A DNA stretch of 64,000 bases from Streptomyces sindenensis (GCF_014649035.1 NZ_BMSG01000033.1:1-64000); one strand, 5' to 3'. Shown: positions 17,055 to 25,986, numbered from the stretch's first letter. Notes: generated by a model from the sequence alone, not told the origin. Made by a program: numbers and translations.

Positions 17055-18602
17055 ATGCCACCTACCCCTGACCTCAACTCCCTGCGCGCGGCCGCCATCC
17101 ACCGCCTCTACACCCTTGAGCAGTCAGAACAGCTCACCCGCACCCGGATCATCGGCGTCGCCGACGCCTTCGGCGTCGACCCCCGCACCGTCGACCGCTG
17201 GCTCACCAACGTCCGCGCCAACAACGGCACCTACCAACCTCCAGGCCGCACCAGCTTCACCCTCACCCCGCACATGCTCGACGCGATCGCCCGCTGGCGC
17301 GGCAACGCCACCGCCGCGTGGAAGGAACTACGTGCCGAAAACCACCCCGTCCCCTCCCTGCCCACCTTCCACCGCGCCACGAACAGAGCCCTCACCCCCG
17401 GCATGCGCGCCGGCCTCCGCGGCGGCGAGAAAGCACGGCGACGCTTCGACGTCGCCGGCGAACGCGACCGCCACCACCGCAACTACGCCTGGGAAACCGA
17501 CCACGTCGAAGCCAGCGTCAAAATCCGCGTCGAAGGCCACATCCGCAAACCCTGGATCACCTTCTTCATCGACTGCGCGACCTCAGCCATCTGCGGCCTC
17601 GCCATCACACCGCAACGCCCCAGCCGCGAAGCCGTCCTCGTCGCCATCCGCGACGCCGTCCTCATCGACGAACACCACGGACCCTTCGGCGGCATCCCCA
17701 CCTACCTGCGCGTCGACGGCGGCAAAGAATTCCTCTGCGCCACCGTCAAGGAAGCCCTCGGCGCCCTGGGCACCGAAATCATCGAACTGCCCCCCTTCAC
17801 CCCCGAAGGCAAACCCAACGTCGAAGCCGTCAACGGCGCCATCAAGAAAACCCTGTTCGCTGGCATGCCCGGCTACACCCACGCCCCCACCCTCCGCGGC
17901 GGCAAACCCGTCGACCCCGACCAACCCCTGCTCCCCTTCGAAGAGTTCGTCCGCCTGGTCCTCGAATGGGTCCAGCGCTGGAACCACGAGAACACCCTCA
18001 GAGGCCTGAACGGCCAGACCCCCCGGGAAGCATGGGACGCCGACCCCACGCTCATCGACACCGTCACCACCGAAGCTCTCCACACCTACACCCTGGAGCG
18101 CCACGGCCGACCCCTGACCATCAACAACGGCGGGGTCCGCTGGCGCAAACGCAACTACATCGCCGACTGGATGCACGGCCGCGTCGGCGAAAAGGTCCAC
18201 CTGCGCTACCTCCCGCACCACGACCACCGCATCGAGCTCTACGACCCCCAGACAGGCCGCCACCTCGGCCACGCCGTCATGGCCCAGCAAGCCACCCCCG
18301 AGCAGGGCCTCAGCCTCAAGCGCGCCCGAGCCCGCCAAGCCGACCGCCTGCGCACCCAGCTCCAGAAAGCCGAGAAGAACCGCAACACTCGCTACGCAGC
18401 CGCAACCCGCCCCGGGCCCCCCACACCTCTGGACGCCATGCCCGAAGAAGAAGCACTCGAACACCTGCGGAACCTCGACGGATTCGACCCCGCCGCAGAA
18501 GCACTCCCCGACCTCATCCAGCTCCCCGAACCCGATGCCGGCCTGACCCTGCCCATCAACCCCAACACCCCGCCACCGACCGACCCCAAGGACCAACCGT
18601 GA
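17055..18602 (+). CDS. TnsB/TniA/MuA-like DDE transposase in cas1 position
   Basis: 515-residue transposase of the Mu/Tn7-TnsB/TniA group, which catalyses strand transfer. Residues 1-130 carry helix-turn-helix segments (TRTRIIGVADAFGVDPRTVD and a second HTH). The RNase H-fold core has the first Asp in WETDHVEASVKI near residue 152, the second in YLRVDGGKEF near 219, and the Glu in GKPNVEAVNGAIKKTL near 258. Residues 335-400 form a Mu-type beta-barrel (VRWRKRNYIADWM, GEKVHLRYLP). The tail beyond 415 is Arg/Ala-rich and then acidic/Pro-rich, as in proteins that contact an ATPase partner. It lies 25 bp after cas6e on the same strand and overlaps the ATPase gene by 4 bp. Function in transposition is inferred from motifs. 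A role with Cascade is inferred from position alone. Confidence 0.88.
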   Translation: MPPTPDLNSLRAAAIHRLYTLEQSEQLTRTRIIGVADAFGVDPRTVDRWLTNVRANNGTYQPPGRTSFTLTPHMLDAIARWRGNATAAWKELRAENHPVPSLPTFHRATNRALTPGMRAGLRGGEKARRRFDVAGERDRHHRNYAWETDHVEASVKIRVEGHIRKPWITFFIDCATSAICGLAITPQRPSREAVLVAIRDAVLIDEHHGPFGGIPTYLRVDGGKEFLCATVKEALGALGTEIIELPPFTPEGKPNVEAVNGAIKKTLFAGMPGYTHAPTLRGGKPVDPDQPLLPFEEFVRLVLEWVQRWNHENTLRGLNGQTPREAWDADPTLIDTVTTEALHTYTLERHGRPLTINNGGVRWRKRNYIADWMHGRVGEKVHLRYLPHHDHRIELYDPQTGRHLGHAVMAQQATPEQGLSLKRARARQADRLRTQLQKAEKNRNTRYAAATRPGPPTPLDAMPEEEALEHLRNLDGFDPAAEALPDLIQLPEPDAGLTLPINPNTPPPTDPKDQP

Positions 18603-19408
18603 GTACACCCGCCACCCCACCCCGCCCCACCCAGCTACCCCCACCCAGCCAGGACCACTTCGCCGGACTCACCGGAGCCAACGCCATGGCCACCCGAGGC
18701 ATGGCCGAGACCGAAACCCGCATCCTCAAAGCCATCAAACACAACGCCATCGTCTGCATCCACGGACACGTCGGCCTCGGCAAAACCTTCGCCGTCCACA
18801 CGATCCTGCGCCGCCGCGCACCCGAAACCACCATCCGGCTGCGCTACAACACCGGCGCAAACATGAACGAAATCCGCACCCACCTCTGGAGCCGCCTCGG
18901 CCTACCAGGAGAACCACCGCAGGCCGTCGGCCCCTGCGACCAGCAGATCCGCGACGCACTCGAAGCAGAACCCCGCATCCTCCTCATCGACGAAGCACAA
19001 GGACTCGGAACAAAACCACTGGAGTACTTCCGCAGCCTCTGGGGCGACGACGCCCGCCGCGCCGCCATCATCCTCGTCGGCAGCGGCAACACCCGCCAGA
19101 AGATCCTCAACAACCCCGCCCTGCACTCCCGGATCCTCGACTGGTACCAGTTCAGCCCACTCACACCGACCGAGGTCCAGGCCACCATCCCCGCATACCA
19201 GAAGATCTGGTCCGCTGCACCATCCGAACTGATCCTGTACGCCGACGACATGGTGGGCCACGGATCATTCCGGAACTGGGCAAGGATCACGCTGCACCTC
19301 CACGACGCCCTGGAGGAAAACCCGAAACTCTCCCTCAACAAGGACCTCATCCGCTGGGTACTGAGCCGCATCGACCCCACCACCCGCCATACGCAACAAC
19401 GCAACTGA
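18599..19408 (+). CDS. TnsC/TniB/MuB-like AAA+ ATPase
   Basis: 269-residue AAA+ regulator that in Tn7, Tn5053 and Mu-type elements selects target DNA and activates the transposase. GTG start overlaps the transposase stop (GTGA, 18599-18602). Walker A is HGHVGLGKTFAV near residue 58, Walker B ILLIDEAQGLG near 132, and sensor 1 IILVGSGNTRQ near 160. RILDWYQFSPLTPTEVQATI marks the lid region, as in TniB/AAA_22 proteins. Its length suits TniB or MuB-type partners rather than the longer TnsC of canonical Tn7. No TniQ/TnsD or TnsA gene follows; insertion sequences begin 95 bp downstream. Confidence 0.88.
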   Translation: MSTPATPPRPTQLPPPSQDHFAGLTGANAMATRGMAETETRILKAIKHNAIVCIHGHVGLGKTFAVHTILRRRAPETTIRLRYNTGANMNEIRTHLWSRLGLPGEPPQAVGPCDQQIRDALEAEPRILLIDEAQGLGTKPLEYFRSLWGDDARRAAIILVGSGNTRQKILNNPALHSRILDWYQFSPLTPTEVQATIPAYQKIWSAAPSELILYADDMVGHGSFRNWARITLHLHDALEENPKLSLNKDLIRWVLSRIDPTTRHTQQRN

Positions 19409-19502
19409 CCGCGTCAGCGCCCGCAGAGTGACCATGCCGCAGCTGCACCCAATCAAGTCTGTCGACCGGGATACGGCGAGCCGTTGCCACCCGGACGTAC
19501 AG

Positions 19503-20610
19503 TATTGATTCGAAACGGTTCGGGTTCTGGGTCGTTGTGGTGCTGTGAGCGATCTGGTGGGGGACGCGCGGCATCTGTCGCCGTCGGCGCAGGAGGCCCT
19601 GCGGCTGCGGGCGGTGGCCGCGTTGGTGGCGGGGCGGGACCGTGAGGACGTGGCGGCGGTGTTTGGGGTGTCGCTGAAGGCGGTCGACATCTGGTGGGCG
19701 AAGTGGCGGGCCGGTGGACGGGATGCGCTGGTCATGTAGCCGCGGGGCAAGCCGGTCGGGGTACACCAGGTCCTCGGCGAGGCCGAGCAGGCCGCCGTGC
19801 GGCAGGCCGTCCTCGACCACCGGCCCTGTGACGTGGGCTTGGGCGGGCAGTTGTGGACGCGGCGGATGGTGGGCGAGCTGATCGCGAAGCTGTACCGGGT
19901 GCGACTGACCGAGCCCGGGGTGGGCAAGTACCTGAGGCGTTGGGGGCTGTCCTTCCAGCGTCCGGACAAGCGGGCCGTGGAACAGGACCCGCAGGCCGTG
20001 CGCCGCTGGCACGAGGAGACCTGGTCCGCGATCCGGACGAAGGCGTAGAAGGACGGCGGCGAGATCCTCTTCGCCGACCAGGTCGGCATCCGCTCCGACC
20101 AGGTCACCGGCCGCACCTGGGGCGAGAAGGGGAAGACACCCGTGGTGCGGCGGAGCGGGAACCGGTTCTCCGTGAACGCCATGTCTGCGATCAGCACCAA
20201 GGGCCGGATGCACTTCATGGTCTTCACCGAGAGCTTCACCGCCGAGGTGATGTGCCGCTTCCTGGACCGGCTCGCCGGCCACTTCGACCACAAGATCCAT
20301 CTCGTGGTCGACGGGCACTCCGCCCACCGCTCCAAGAAGGTCCGCGACTGGCTCACCGCCCACCCCGACGACGTCGAGCTGCACTTCCTGCCCCCGTACT
20401 CGCCCGAGCTCAACCCTGACGAGCTGGTCAACGCCGACCTCAAGCACAGCCTGCCCAAACAGCACCGAGCCCGCGATCAGACCGAACTCGCCGCGGAGAC
20501 CCGCCGCTTCTTCCGCAGACGCCAGCGCCAGCCGCACGTCGTCCGCGGCTACTTCGGCGGCCCGCACGTCCGCTACGTCCTGGCCGAGAACCCCATGAGT
20601 TTCTGATCAA
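19503..20610 (+). mobile_element. IS630-family element, probably dead
   Basis: Element of about 1.1 kb. Its ends are marked by imperfect inverted repeats: attgattcgaaac near 19504 and, reversed, attgatcagaaac near 20610. TA dinucleotides lie near the left end, as expected for IS630, but a clean target duplication is not visible. The single transposase frame has two stop codons. It sits immediately after the CRISPR/transposase operon and abuts the next IS within 2 bp. Confidence 0.65.
19545..20606 (+). pseudogene. IS630 transposase with two in-frame TAG codons
   Basis: One continuous reading frame of 353 codons from GTG 19545, interrupted by TAG at 19737-19739 (after GRDALVM) and TAG at 20046-20048 (after WSAIRTKA). 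The rest is a complete IS630 transposase: N-terminal HTH (REDVAAVFGVSLKAVDIWW), a second HTH (YRVRLTEPGVGKYLRRWG), and the DDE core with ILFADQVGIRSD, HLVVDGHSAHRS and PYSPELNPDELV. Only the two amber codons spoil it. This is either an early pseudogene or, less likely, a gene needing suppression. Confidence 0.82.
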
Positions 20611-20611
20611 T

Positions 20612-21494
20612 GAGCCCTTTCCAATCTGATGGCGGCGCCATCGAGGGGCTGTTGTACAACACGAAGAAGCTCCTGGTAGACGGGTTCTCGACCAAGATCA
20701 CCCGTGTCCGCCAGGAGCTTCGCGTGCTTGTCTACCCGTCGTCGATCGATCTGTCCAGCCACACCCTGCGCTATCTGACGGGACAGCTCCGTGCCCGGCA
20801 GCGCGAGATCGGAACGCGATGGCGACGGCTGCCGGTAGGCCGGCAGGCCCTGCTCGCTCTGGCGCACTTGAGATGCGGTGACACCTACGCCCAGCTCGCG
20901 GCCGGGTTCCGTATCGGTGTCGCGACGGCCTACCGCTACATACGCGAGGCCGTCGACGTCCTGGCCGCCCTCGCCCCGACCCTGGCCGAAGCGATGAAGA
21001 CCGTGCGGACGAAGGCGTTCGTGATCCTGGACGGCACCCTGCTGCCAATCGACCGGATCGCCGCCGACAGCCCGTACTACTCGGGGAAGCACAAACGCCA
21101 CGGCATGAACGTCCAGGTCCTCACCGACCCGTTCGGACGCCTGCTGTGGGCCTCGCCCGCACTACCGGGTTCGACCCACGACCTGACCGCCGCACGGGCT
21201 CACGGCATCATCGATGCCCTCGCCGACGAGGACGTGAAGTGCTGGGCGGACAAGGCATACCAAGGCGCCGGCCGACCGGTCCGAGTCCCGTTCCGAGGCC
21301 GACGGCTCAAGCGGTGGAAGCGACGGCACAACAGCACCCACGCCAGGATCCGCTGCCTCGGTGAGCAAGCCATGGCCACCCTGAAGGGCTGGCGCCTCCT
21401 GCGGAAACTCCGCTGCAGCACCAACCGGATCACCGACATCGTGAAGGCCATCGTCGCCCTTCACCACGCCTCAACCTGAGGTTGGAAAAAGCTC
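20612..21494 (+). mobile_element. IS5-family (ISL2-type) insertion sequence
   Basis: 883-bp element bounded by inverted repeats gagccctttccaatctga (left, from 20612) and, as reverse complement of the right end at 21494, gagctttttccaacctca. It carries one intact-looking transposase gene. I do not see a clean target duplication, possibly because its left side abuts the IS630 end. Confidence 0.72.
20724..21479 (+). CDS. IS5-family transposase (DDE_Tnp_4 type)
   Basis: About 251 residues from GTG 20724, which has aggag 7 bp upstream and gives the N-terminus VLVYPSSIDLSSHTLRYL seen in this family. An upstream in-frame ATG at 20610 lies outside the inverted repeat and is unlikely. The helical domain GRQALLALAHLRCGDTYAQL precedes the catalytic core: FVILDGTLLPIDR (first Asp), DVKCWADKAYQGAG (second Asp) and RIRCLGEQAMATLKGWR (Glu). 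The frame is intact. Confidence 0.83.
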   Translation: MLVYPSSIDLSSHTLRYLTGQLRARQREIGTRWRRLPVGRQALLALAHLRCGDTYAQLAAGFRIGVATAYRYIREAVDVLAALAPTLAEAMKTVRTKAFVILDGTLLPIDRIAADSPYYSGKHKRHGMNVQVLTDPFGRLLWASPALPGSTHDLTAARAHGIIDALADEDVKCWADKAYQGAGRPVRVPFRGRRLKRWKRRHNSTHARIRCLGEQAMATLKGWRLLRKLRCSTNRITDIVKAIVALHHAST

Positions 21495-21799
21495 ACTCAC
21501 CCGAAGTTCAGCCGCGTCCTCCATGACGGCTCACCCCGACCTCCGCAAGGCAGCCTGAGCCGCAGCGAGCCGAGGGGGCACGGAGGCTGTTGTGAGCGTG
21601 TTCGGCGAGAAGCCTGGACACATGAAGCCCTACTTCATGCTTCAGCCGCTTTCGAGCGAACCGCAGGGTACTGCTCACAGCCCCCAGAAACACGATCGCT
21701 ACGCTCGTGATCAACACCGGATCCACCCTTGCGCTCCCGCCTCTTCGAGCATGGGCGGCGCCCGGGCGGGCACCACGTTAACTAGTGCTGGCGGCCGGT
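21495..21799. other. Intergenic flank between two insertion sequences
   Basis: About 300 bp with no convincing gene. On the minus strand a 72-codon frame (21508-21726) begins with a hydrophobic stretch VLITSVAIVFLGAV and could be the start of a small membrane protein, but its C-terminal half is Cys/Arg-rich without pattern. The interval ends in ccggt, the left copy of the IS21 target duplication. Confidence 0.35.
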
Positions 21800-21877
21800 T
21801 GTCGGCGTACTCGCCTATGTGCAGAGCCGCGTACGGATGAACGTGCAGAGCAAGGAGACCTGTGAAGCGCGGGCATC

Positions 21878-22300
21878 GTGGTTCGAGATGATGGAGCGGT
21901 GTCTCTTCGCTATTTCAATCAGACTGGCTGGACCGCGATCTTCAATGGCACCGACACCGAGGTCGGCCGCATGGTGCGTGTGGAGGGCTGGGACCAGGCG
22001 ACCGGGACGGCCCTGGTCGTCGATCCCAAGCGTGGTGCCCTGCGTGCGGTGACTGACTACGAGGACTTCTCCCACTTGGAGCGAGCCGACCAAGTCGTGG
22101 CCGCGGTGCCTGGCGGAGGGTGGCGGGTGCACTGGAAGGACGAGGGCCCGGGTGGAACGCCGCTGACGGAACAGGTGCTGGCCTGGCTCATCACGTCGCA
22201 GGGGCGGGCGACGGCCATCACGGTCGATGCCCAGGGGCATGTCGAGGATGCCGATGGCGCCGACGTCTTCATCCCGCCGGGCCAGGACCTGGGGTCCTGA
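21878..22300 (+). CDS. Unknown passenger protein inside the IS21 element
   Basis: 140-residue protein, not recognised. It reads VSLRYFNQTGWTAIFNGTD, then EVGRMVRVEGWDQATGTALV, DYEDFSHLERADQVVAAVPG, and ends ADGADVFIPPGQDLGS. It looks soluble, acidic and beta-rich, with no signal peptide, membrane segment or catalytic motif that I can name. GTG 21878 and GTG 21899 are both possible starts; an aaggag at 21851 is too far upstream for either. It lies within the element's inverted repeats and converges on istB, so it moves with the IS. IS21 elements normally carry only istA and istB, so a cargo gene is unusual. Confidence 0.55.
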   Translation: MVRDDGAVSLRYFNQTGWTAIFNGTDTEVGRMVRVEGWDQATGTALVVDPKRGALRAVTDYEDFSHLERADQVVAAVPGGGWRVHWKDEGPGGTPLTEQVLAWLITSQGRATAITVDAQGHVEDADGADVFIPPGQDLGS

Positions 22301-22310
22301 TCGCAGCTGG

Positions 22311-23081
22311 TCAGGCCACGTCGTTCTCTCGCTCGATGGCCTGGAGGCGGTTCTTCAGCCGGTAGCTGGGGCCGTTGATGGAGATCACTTCGCAGTGGTG
22401 GAGGAGCCGGTCGAGGATCGCGGTGGCCAGGACCTCGTCGCCGAACACTTGGCCCCATTCGCTGAAGGTCTTGTTCGAGGTCAGGATGATCGAGCCCTTC
22501 TCGTAGCGCTTGGAGATGACCTGGAAGACCAGATTCGCTTCCGCTCGTTCGAGGGGCTGGTAGCCGACCTCGTCGACCACGAGGACGCCGGGCCGCAGGT
22601 AGGTGCCGAGCTTGTTCGTCAGGCGCCCGGTGGTCTCGGCGGCTTTGAGGTTGCGGACCATGTCGTCGAGGCTGGTGAAGTAGATCGAGTAGCCGGCCCG
22701 GCAGGCCGCGACCGCCAGGGCGACGGCGATGTGTGTCTTTCCGACCCCGGGCGGCCCGAGCAGGGCGGCGTTCGCCTTGCCCTCGACGAAGGAGAGGGTG
22801 GCGAGGTCCTTGACCTTCCGCGGATCGAGCTCGGGCTGGAAGGAGAAGTCGTACTCGTCGAGCGTCTTGTGGTGCGGCAGCTTCGAGAGCCGCAGGCCCT
22901 GGCGAAAGCGGCGGTCGTCGCGGACAGCCAGTTCCTCGGACAGGACCAGGTCGAGGAAGTCGAGGTAGCCCATCTTCCCCTCGTCGGCCCGACGGGTGTA
23001 CTCCCTGATGGTTTCGGCGAGGTGGGGCAGGCCGAGCTTGCCGGCCGTGTTGCGGATGCGGGTGGAGACCAGCTCGCTCAA
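22311..23081 (-). CDS. istB: IstB, IS21-family transposition helper ATPase
   Basis: 256-residue AAA+ helper that partners IstA in target selection. Walker A LLGPPGVGKTHIAVAL is near residue 106, Walker B VLVVDEVGYQPLERAEANL near 170, and sensor motif GSIILTSNKTFSEWG near 200. The N-terminal IREYTRRADEGKMGYLDFLD is the usual IstB lead-in. It overlaps the end of istA by 4 bp, so translation is coupled. Confidence 0.95.
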   Translation of the reverse strand: MSELVSTRIRNTAGKLGLPHLAETIREYTRRADEGKMGYLDFLDLVLSEELAVRDDRRFRQGLRLSKLPHHKTLDEYDFSFQPELDPRKVKDLATLSFVEGKANAALLGPPGVGKTHIAVALAVAACRAGYSIYFTSLDDMVRNLKAAETTGRLTNKLGTYLRPGVLVVDEVGYQPLERAEANLVFQVISKRYEKGSIILTSNKTFSEWGQVFGDEVLATAILDRLLHHCEVISINGPSYRLKNRLQAIERENDVA

Positions 23082-24502
23082 GACGTTTCCCTCGTGCTCG
23101 GGTGGGTGGTGAAGGGGCGGGTGCCGGTCAGCTCGTCATAGACCGACAGCGGACGGCGTCCGACCTCGATATGGGTGGCCGCGGCCCGGTTCAGCAGAGC
23201 CCGCAAAGGCCCTGATTCCTCGCCCCGAGGACGCTCACGACGGGGCTGCGGCAGGACATCTCCGGTGATGGTCCGGCGTCCCTTGCCCGTGGGCAGTCCG
23301 TCCCAGTGGGCTTCCTCGACGACACGGACCCCGCGGCCGATCGCCCGCGGGTGGGTCGCCAGTAGTGTCTCGCCGCTGGAGTCGGCCATGGTCGAATGCA
23401 GCATGATCTGCGACTTCGTGGCCCGGATCTCCACCAGCTGCCGGGGACGGACCCTGCGGGCGGGCACCGAGTAGAGGTTGCCGCCGAAGGCGACCAGGCA
23501 GTCCTTGCCAACCGGCCGCAGATGCCGCTCGGCAACCAGATACGGAGTCTCCGGCAGAGGCCGGAGAGCCACGTGATCACGTGCCGCCCGTTCCCCGATG
23601 ATCTGCTGGTGAGTCCGGTGAGCCTGGGCCCGTCGCTGCGGGACCCAGGTAATGAAGGCGGCGTCCATCTCCTCGACGGAGGAGAACGACCGGCCGGACA
23701 GGACGTGGTCGCGGACGATCAGAACCTGGCGCTCGACACGTCCCTTGCCTGTGGGCCGGTAGGCGGCCAGGACGTCGATGTCGAAGTCGTAATGGCCGGA
23801 GAACCCGACCGCTTCCGGGTGCAGCGGAACCGCCTCGCCCGGGGCGACGTGGCGGCGGACGACGGTCTTCGTGCGGTCGTAGACGATCGTCATCGGCACC
23901 CCGCCGAAGTGCGCGAACGCGCGGCGGTGGCAGTCGAAAAACGTCTGCAGGTCCTGGCTGGTGGTGAAGCAGCAGAACGGGTCGCGTGAGTACGACAGCG
24001 TCATGTGGAAGGAGTAGACCTTCGGGATTCCCATGTGGGCGAGGATCTTGCCCTCGTCGCCCCAGTCCACCTGGGCCTGGGCGCCGGGGATCACCTCGAA
24101 CCGGCGGTGCATGCCCGCCAGTTCATTGGGCGTGATGCCGAGTTCCTCGGCGATCCGGGGCCGGGCTTCCTGGACGTAGAGCTTGGTCCGCTGGTAGTTG
24201 CCGGTGAACCCGTACTCCGCCGCAAGGCGCTCGTGGACCACGGCGGCCTTCATCAGGATCTCGGCCCTCAGCATCGAGTCGACCAGCGGCGCGAACTCGT
24301 CGATCACCCTCGCCTTCGACTGACCGTTCGGCGACCGGCGCGGAGGTGCGGCGGGTCCGTCGGCTGCCAGGTATTTGCTGACCGTCCGCCAGTTCAGGCC
24401 CGTTTCCTTGGCGACCTCGGTCAGGGTCATCGCTCCGGACTCGACCAGACCACGAAAACGCCGTAGTTCCAGCCAGCGCTGCGGATCCAGGACCACGGCC
24501 AC
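23078..24502 (-). CDS. istA: IstA, IS21-family transposase
   Basis: 474-residue transposase. An N-terminal HTH (TLTEVAKETGLNWRTVSKYL) is followed by a second DNA-binding region. The DDE core has AQVDWGDEGKI (first Asp), PMTIVYDRTKT (second Asp) and TGKGRVERQV (Glu). A Mu-type C-terminal beta-barrel follows (FGGNLYSVPARRVRP). The frame is intact and co-transcribed with istB. It belongs to a different subgroup from the istA remnant at 2870-3360. Confidence 0.95.
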   Translation of the reverse strand: MAVVLDPQRWLELRRFRGLVESGAMTLTEVAKETGLNWRTVSKYLAADGPAAPPRRSPNGQSKARVIDEFAPLVDSMLRAEILMKAAVVHERLAAEYGFTGNYQRTKLYVQEARPRIAEELGITPNELAGMHRRFEVIPGAQAQVDWGDEGKILAHMGIPKVYSFHMTLSYSRDPFCCFTTSQDLQTFFDCHRRAFAHFGGVPMTIVYDRTKTVVRRHVAPGEAVPLHPEAVGFSGHYDFDIDVLAAYRPTGKGRVERQVLIVRDHVLSGRSFSSVEEMDAAFITWVPQRRAQAHRTHQQIIGERAARDHVALRPLPETPYLVAERHLRPVGKDCLVAFGGNLYSVPARRVRPRQLVEIRATKSQIMLHSTMADSSGETLLATHPRAIGRGVRVVEEAHWDGLPTGKGRRTITGDVLPQPRRERPRGEESGPLRALLNRAAATHIEVGRRPLSVYDELTGTRPFTTHPSTRETS

Positions 24503-24839
24503 CCCATCTCTGCGACCTCGACCAACAGGCAGCAGAGTGCCGAATCCTCAACCTCAGCGCATCAGGAACCCTGCACGTTCATCCGTACGCGGTCCTGCAC
24601 GTTCACGTGTACGCCGACACCGGTCGTGCTGTGACATCCAGGGCTGTGATTTCTCAGCGGTCCGGCCAGAACCCGAGCCCCGGCCGGACTCAGGCAGGAA
24701 AGGAAGTCCGCGGAGCAGAGTCCGGGGATAGGCCGTGCAGGCAAGCGGTGCTGGAAGGAGTGGAGCCAAGGCCGTCTGCTGGCCGAGCGGAAGACTGTGG
24801 GGATCACTCTGCACCAGGGTCTTCAGCCGGGCCGGTACG

Positions 24840-25904
24840 TCAGGTCACACGGTCGGACTCAAGGCCTGAGAAGCTGCCGGTGAGGTGGGTGCGCCCGGCG
24901 AGCTCCCAGTGCAGGTCTTCGGGGACAGCGCCGTGCGCCCAGGAGCGCAGGAAACGCGTGGCGACGAGCATGTCGAGCAAGGGGGTGAGCTCCTGGAGCG
25001 GGAGGCCGCACATGCGCGCGAGGACTTCCTGCTCGGCTGCTGGCGTGCCTGTTTCGTCCGGGAGGTGCGCGGCAAGCGCCAGTGCCAGCAGACGCGGGGT
25101 TGCTCCTAGTTGGCGAATCTCGCTCATCTGGCAGACGCGCAGGATCCAGTTGCCCGCCCGGGCACGGTCTGCGCGAGCCGGCGCCTGCATCCGCACCGCG
25201 GTGTCCAGGAGTTCCACCGAGATGCCTGCCTGCGCCGGACCGGTGGGGGAGCGCAGCCAGCAGGCAGCCTCCAGTTCGGTGAACGCAGACGGCTCCGAAG
25301 CAATCCGCATACCGCGGATCAACCCGGCGGGGATGTTCACCTTCCCGGCGGTGGTGGAACGCAGGGCGCACTGCAGGGCCAGCAGGCGAGCAGCCGCACT
25401 GGTCCGGGCAGGAAGAGCAGCAGCCAGATAGCTGAGCATCTCCCGCACGCGCACCTGCTCCGAGGGACCGTGCGGAACTCTCCTGCGCTGCCGTTGCCGG
25501 ATCCGATTCACCGACGCTGCCGGAGAGGCCGTGCCGAGGACGGTATCGGGCACGACCGCGGCATGATCAGTGGCTGCCGCGCAGGCGGCGCAGGTGTCGG
25601 CGAGCCGCCAGAGCCGGCCGCCGCGCTCGCGGGTGAGGACGAGCAGGACGGGCCCGGAGCAACCGCGGTGGCGTGAGTGCCACCGACAGCCGTGTGAGTG
25701 GCACTGGCAGGTCCGAAGGTGCCTGGGCAGGAAGTCACGGCGGGCGTGAGCGGCCAGGTGGGTCAGTGCCTGAGACGGCGCCGTCCGCATGGTCGGAGCG
25801 GACGGCGAGCACTGCAAGCAGCTCAGCATGGTCCCTCCGTGTTCAGGGCGCAGCTCCACGGTCCAGATGCGTCGCACCACCGGGTGCGTCGTGCAGAGCC
25901 TCAT
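24840..25904 (-). CDS. Cys-rich protein of unknown function, divergent from XRE regulator
   Basis: 354-residue protein, not assigned to a family. The N-terminal 130 residues are rich in Cys and His, with pairs such as LSCLQC, RTCQCHSHGCRWHSRHRGCS and DTCAACAAATDH, suggesting one or two zinc-binding sites. The C-terminal 200 residues are helical (WILRVCQMSEIRQLGATPRL, EQEVLARMCGLPLQELTPLL) and could include a winged-helix fold. An aggagaaag precedes ATG 25904. It shares a 179-bp divergent promoter region, holding three operator-like repeats, with the XRE gene at 26084. I considered TniQ because of the zinc pattern, but the TniQ N-terminal motif is missing. Confidence 0.6.
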   Translation of the reverse strand: MRLCTTHPVVRRIWTVELRPEHGGTMLSCLQCSPSAPTMRTAPSQALTHLAAHARRDFLPRHLRTCQCHSHGCRWHSRHRGCSGPVLLVLTRERGGRLWRLADTCAACAAATDHAAVVPDTVLGTASPAASVNRIRQRQRRRVPHGPSEQVRVREMLSYLAAALPARTSAAARLLALQCALRSTTAGKVNIPAGLIRGMRIASEPSAFTELEAACWLRSPTGPAQAGISVELLDTAVRMQAPARADRARAGNWILRVCQMSEIRQLGATPRLLALALAAHLPDETGTPAAEQEVLARMCGLPLQELTPLLDMLVATRFLRSWAHGAVPEDLHWELAGRTHLTGSFSGLESDRVT

Positions 25905-25986
25905 CTGATCGGTCTTTCTCCTGGTCCTCGGCGAGCTTCATCTGCTGATGCAGTGGGCTGGGGGAGTGGGGCGGCAGCACACCGTA

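Larger units (their letters stand above)
21800..24619 (-). mobile_element. IS21-family element with long inverted repeats and passenger gene
   Basis: 2820-bp element. Its termini are inverted repeats of about 50 bp: tgtcggcgtac at 21800 and gtacgccgaca ending at 24619. Further inside, the cgcgtacggatgaacgtgca unit occurs in both ends. Each end holds two related copies of the tgaacgtgcag-type motif, as expected for IstA binding sites. The 5-bp direct repeat ccggt flanks it exactly (21795-21799 and 24620-24624). It carries istA and istB on the minus strand and an opposing 140-codon gene between istB and the left end. Ends, target duplication and intact genes point to a recent insertion. Confidence 0.92.

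Noticed and set aside
21508..21726. Small minus-strand membrane protein
   Set aside because: One hydrophobic segment at the start but no conserved tail and no clear ribosome-binding site; noted only within the intergenic entry.
24840..25904. TniQ-like target selector for the transposase pair
   Set aside because: It has Cys/His pairs, but the characteristic TniQ N-terminal motif and zinc-finger spacing are missing, and the gene is on the opposite strand beyond three insertion sequences.
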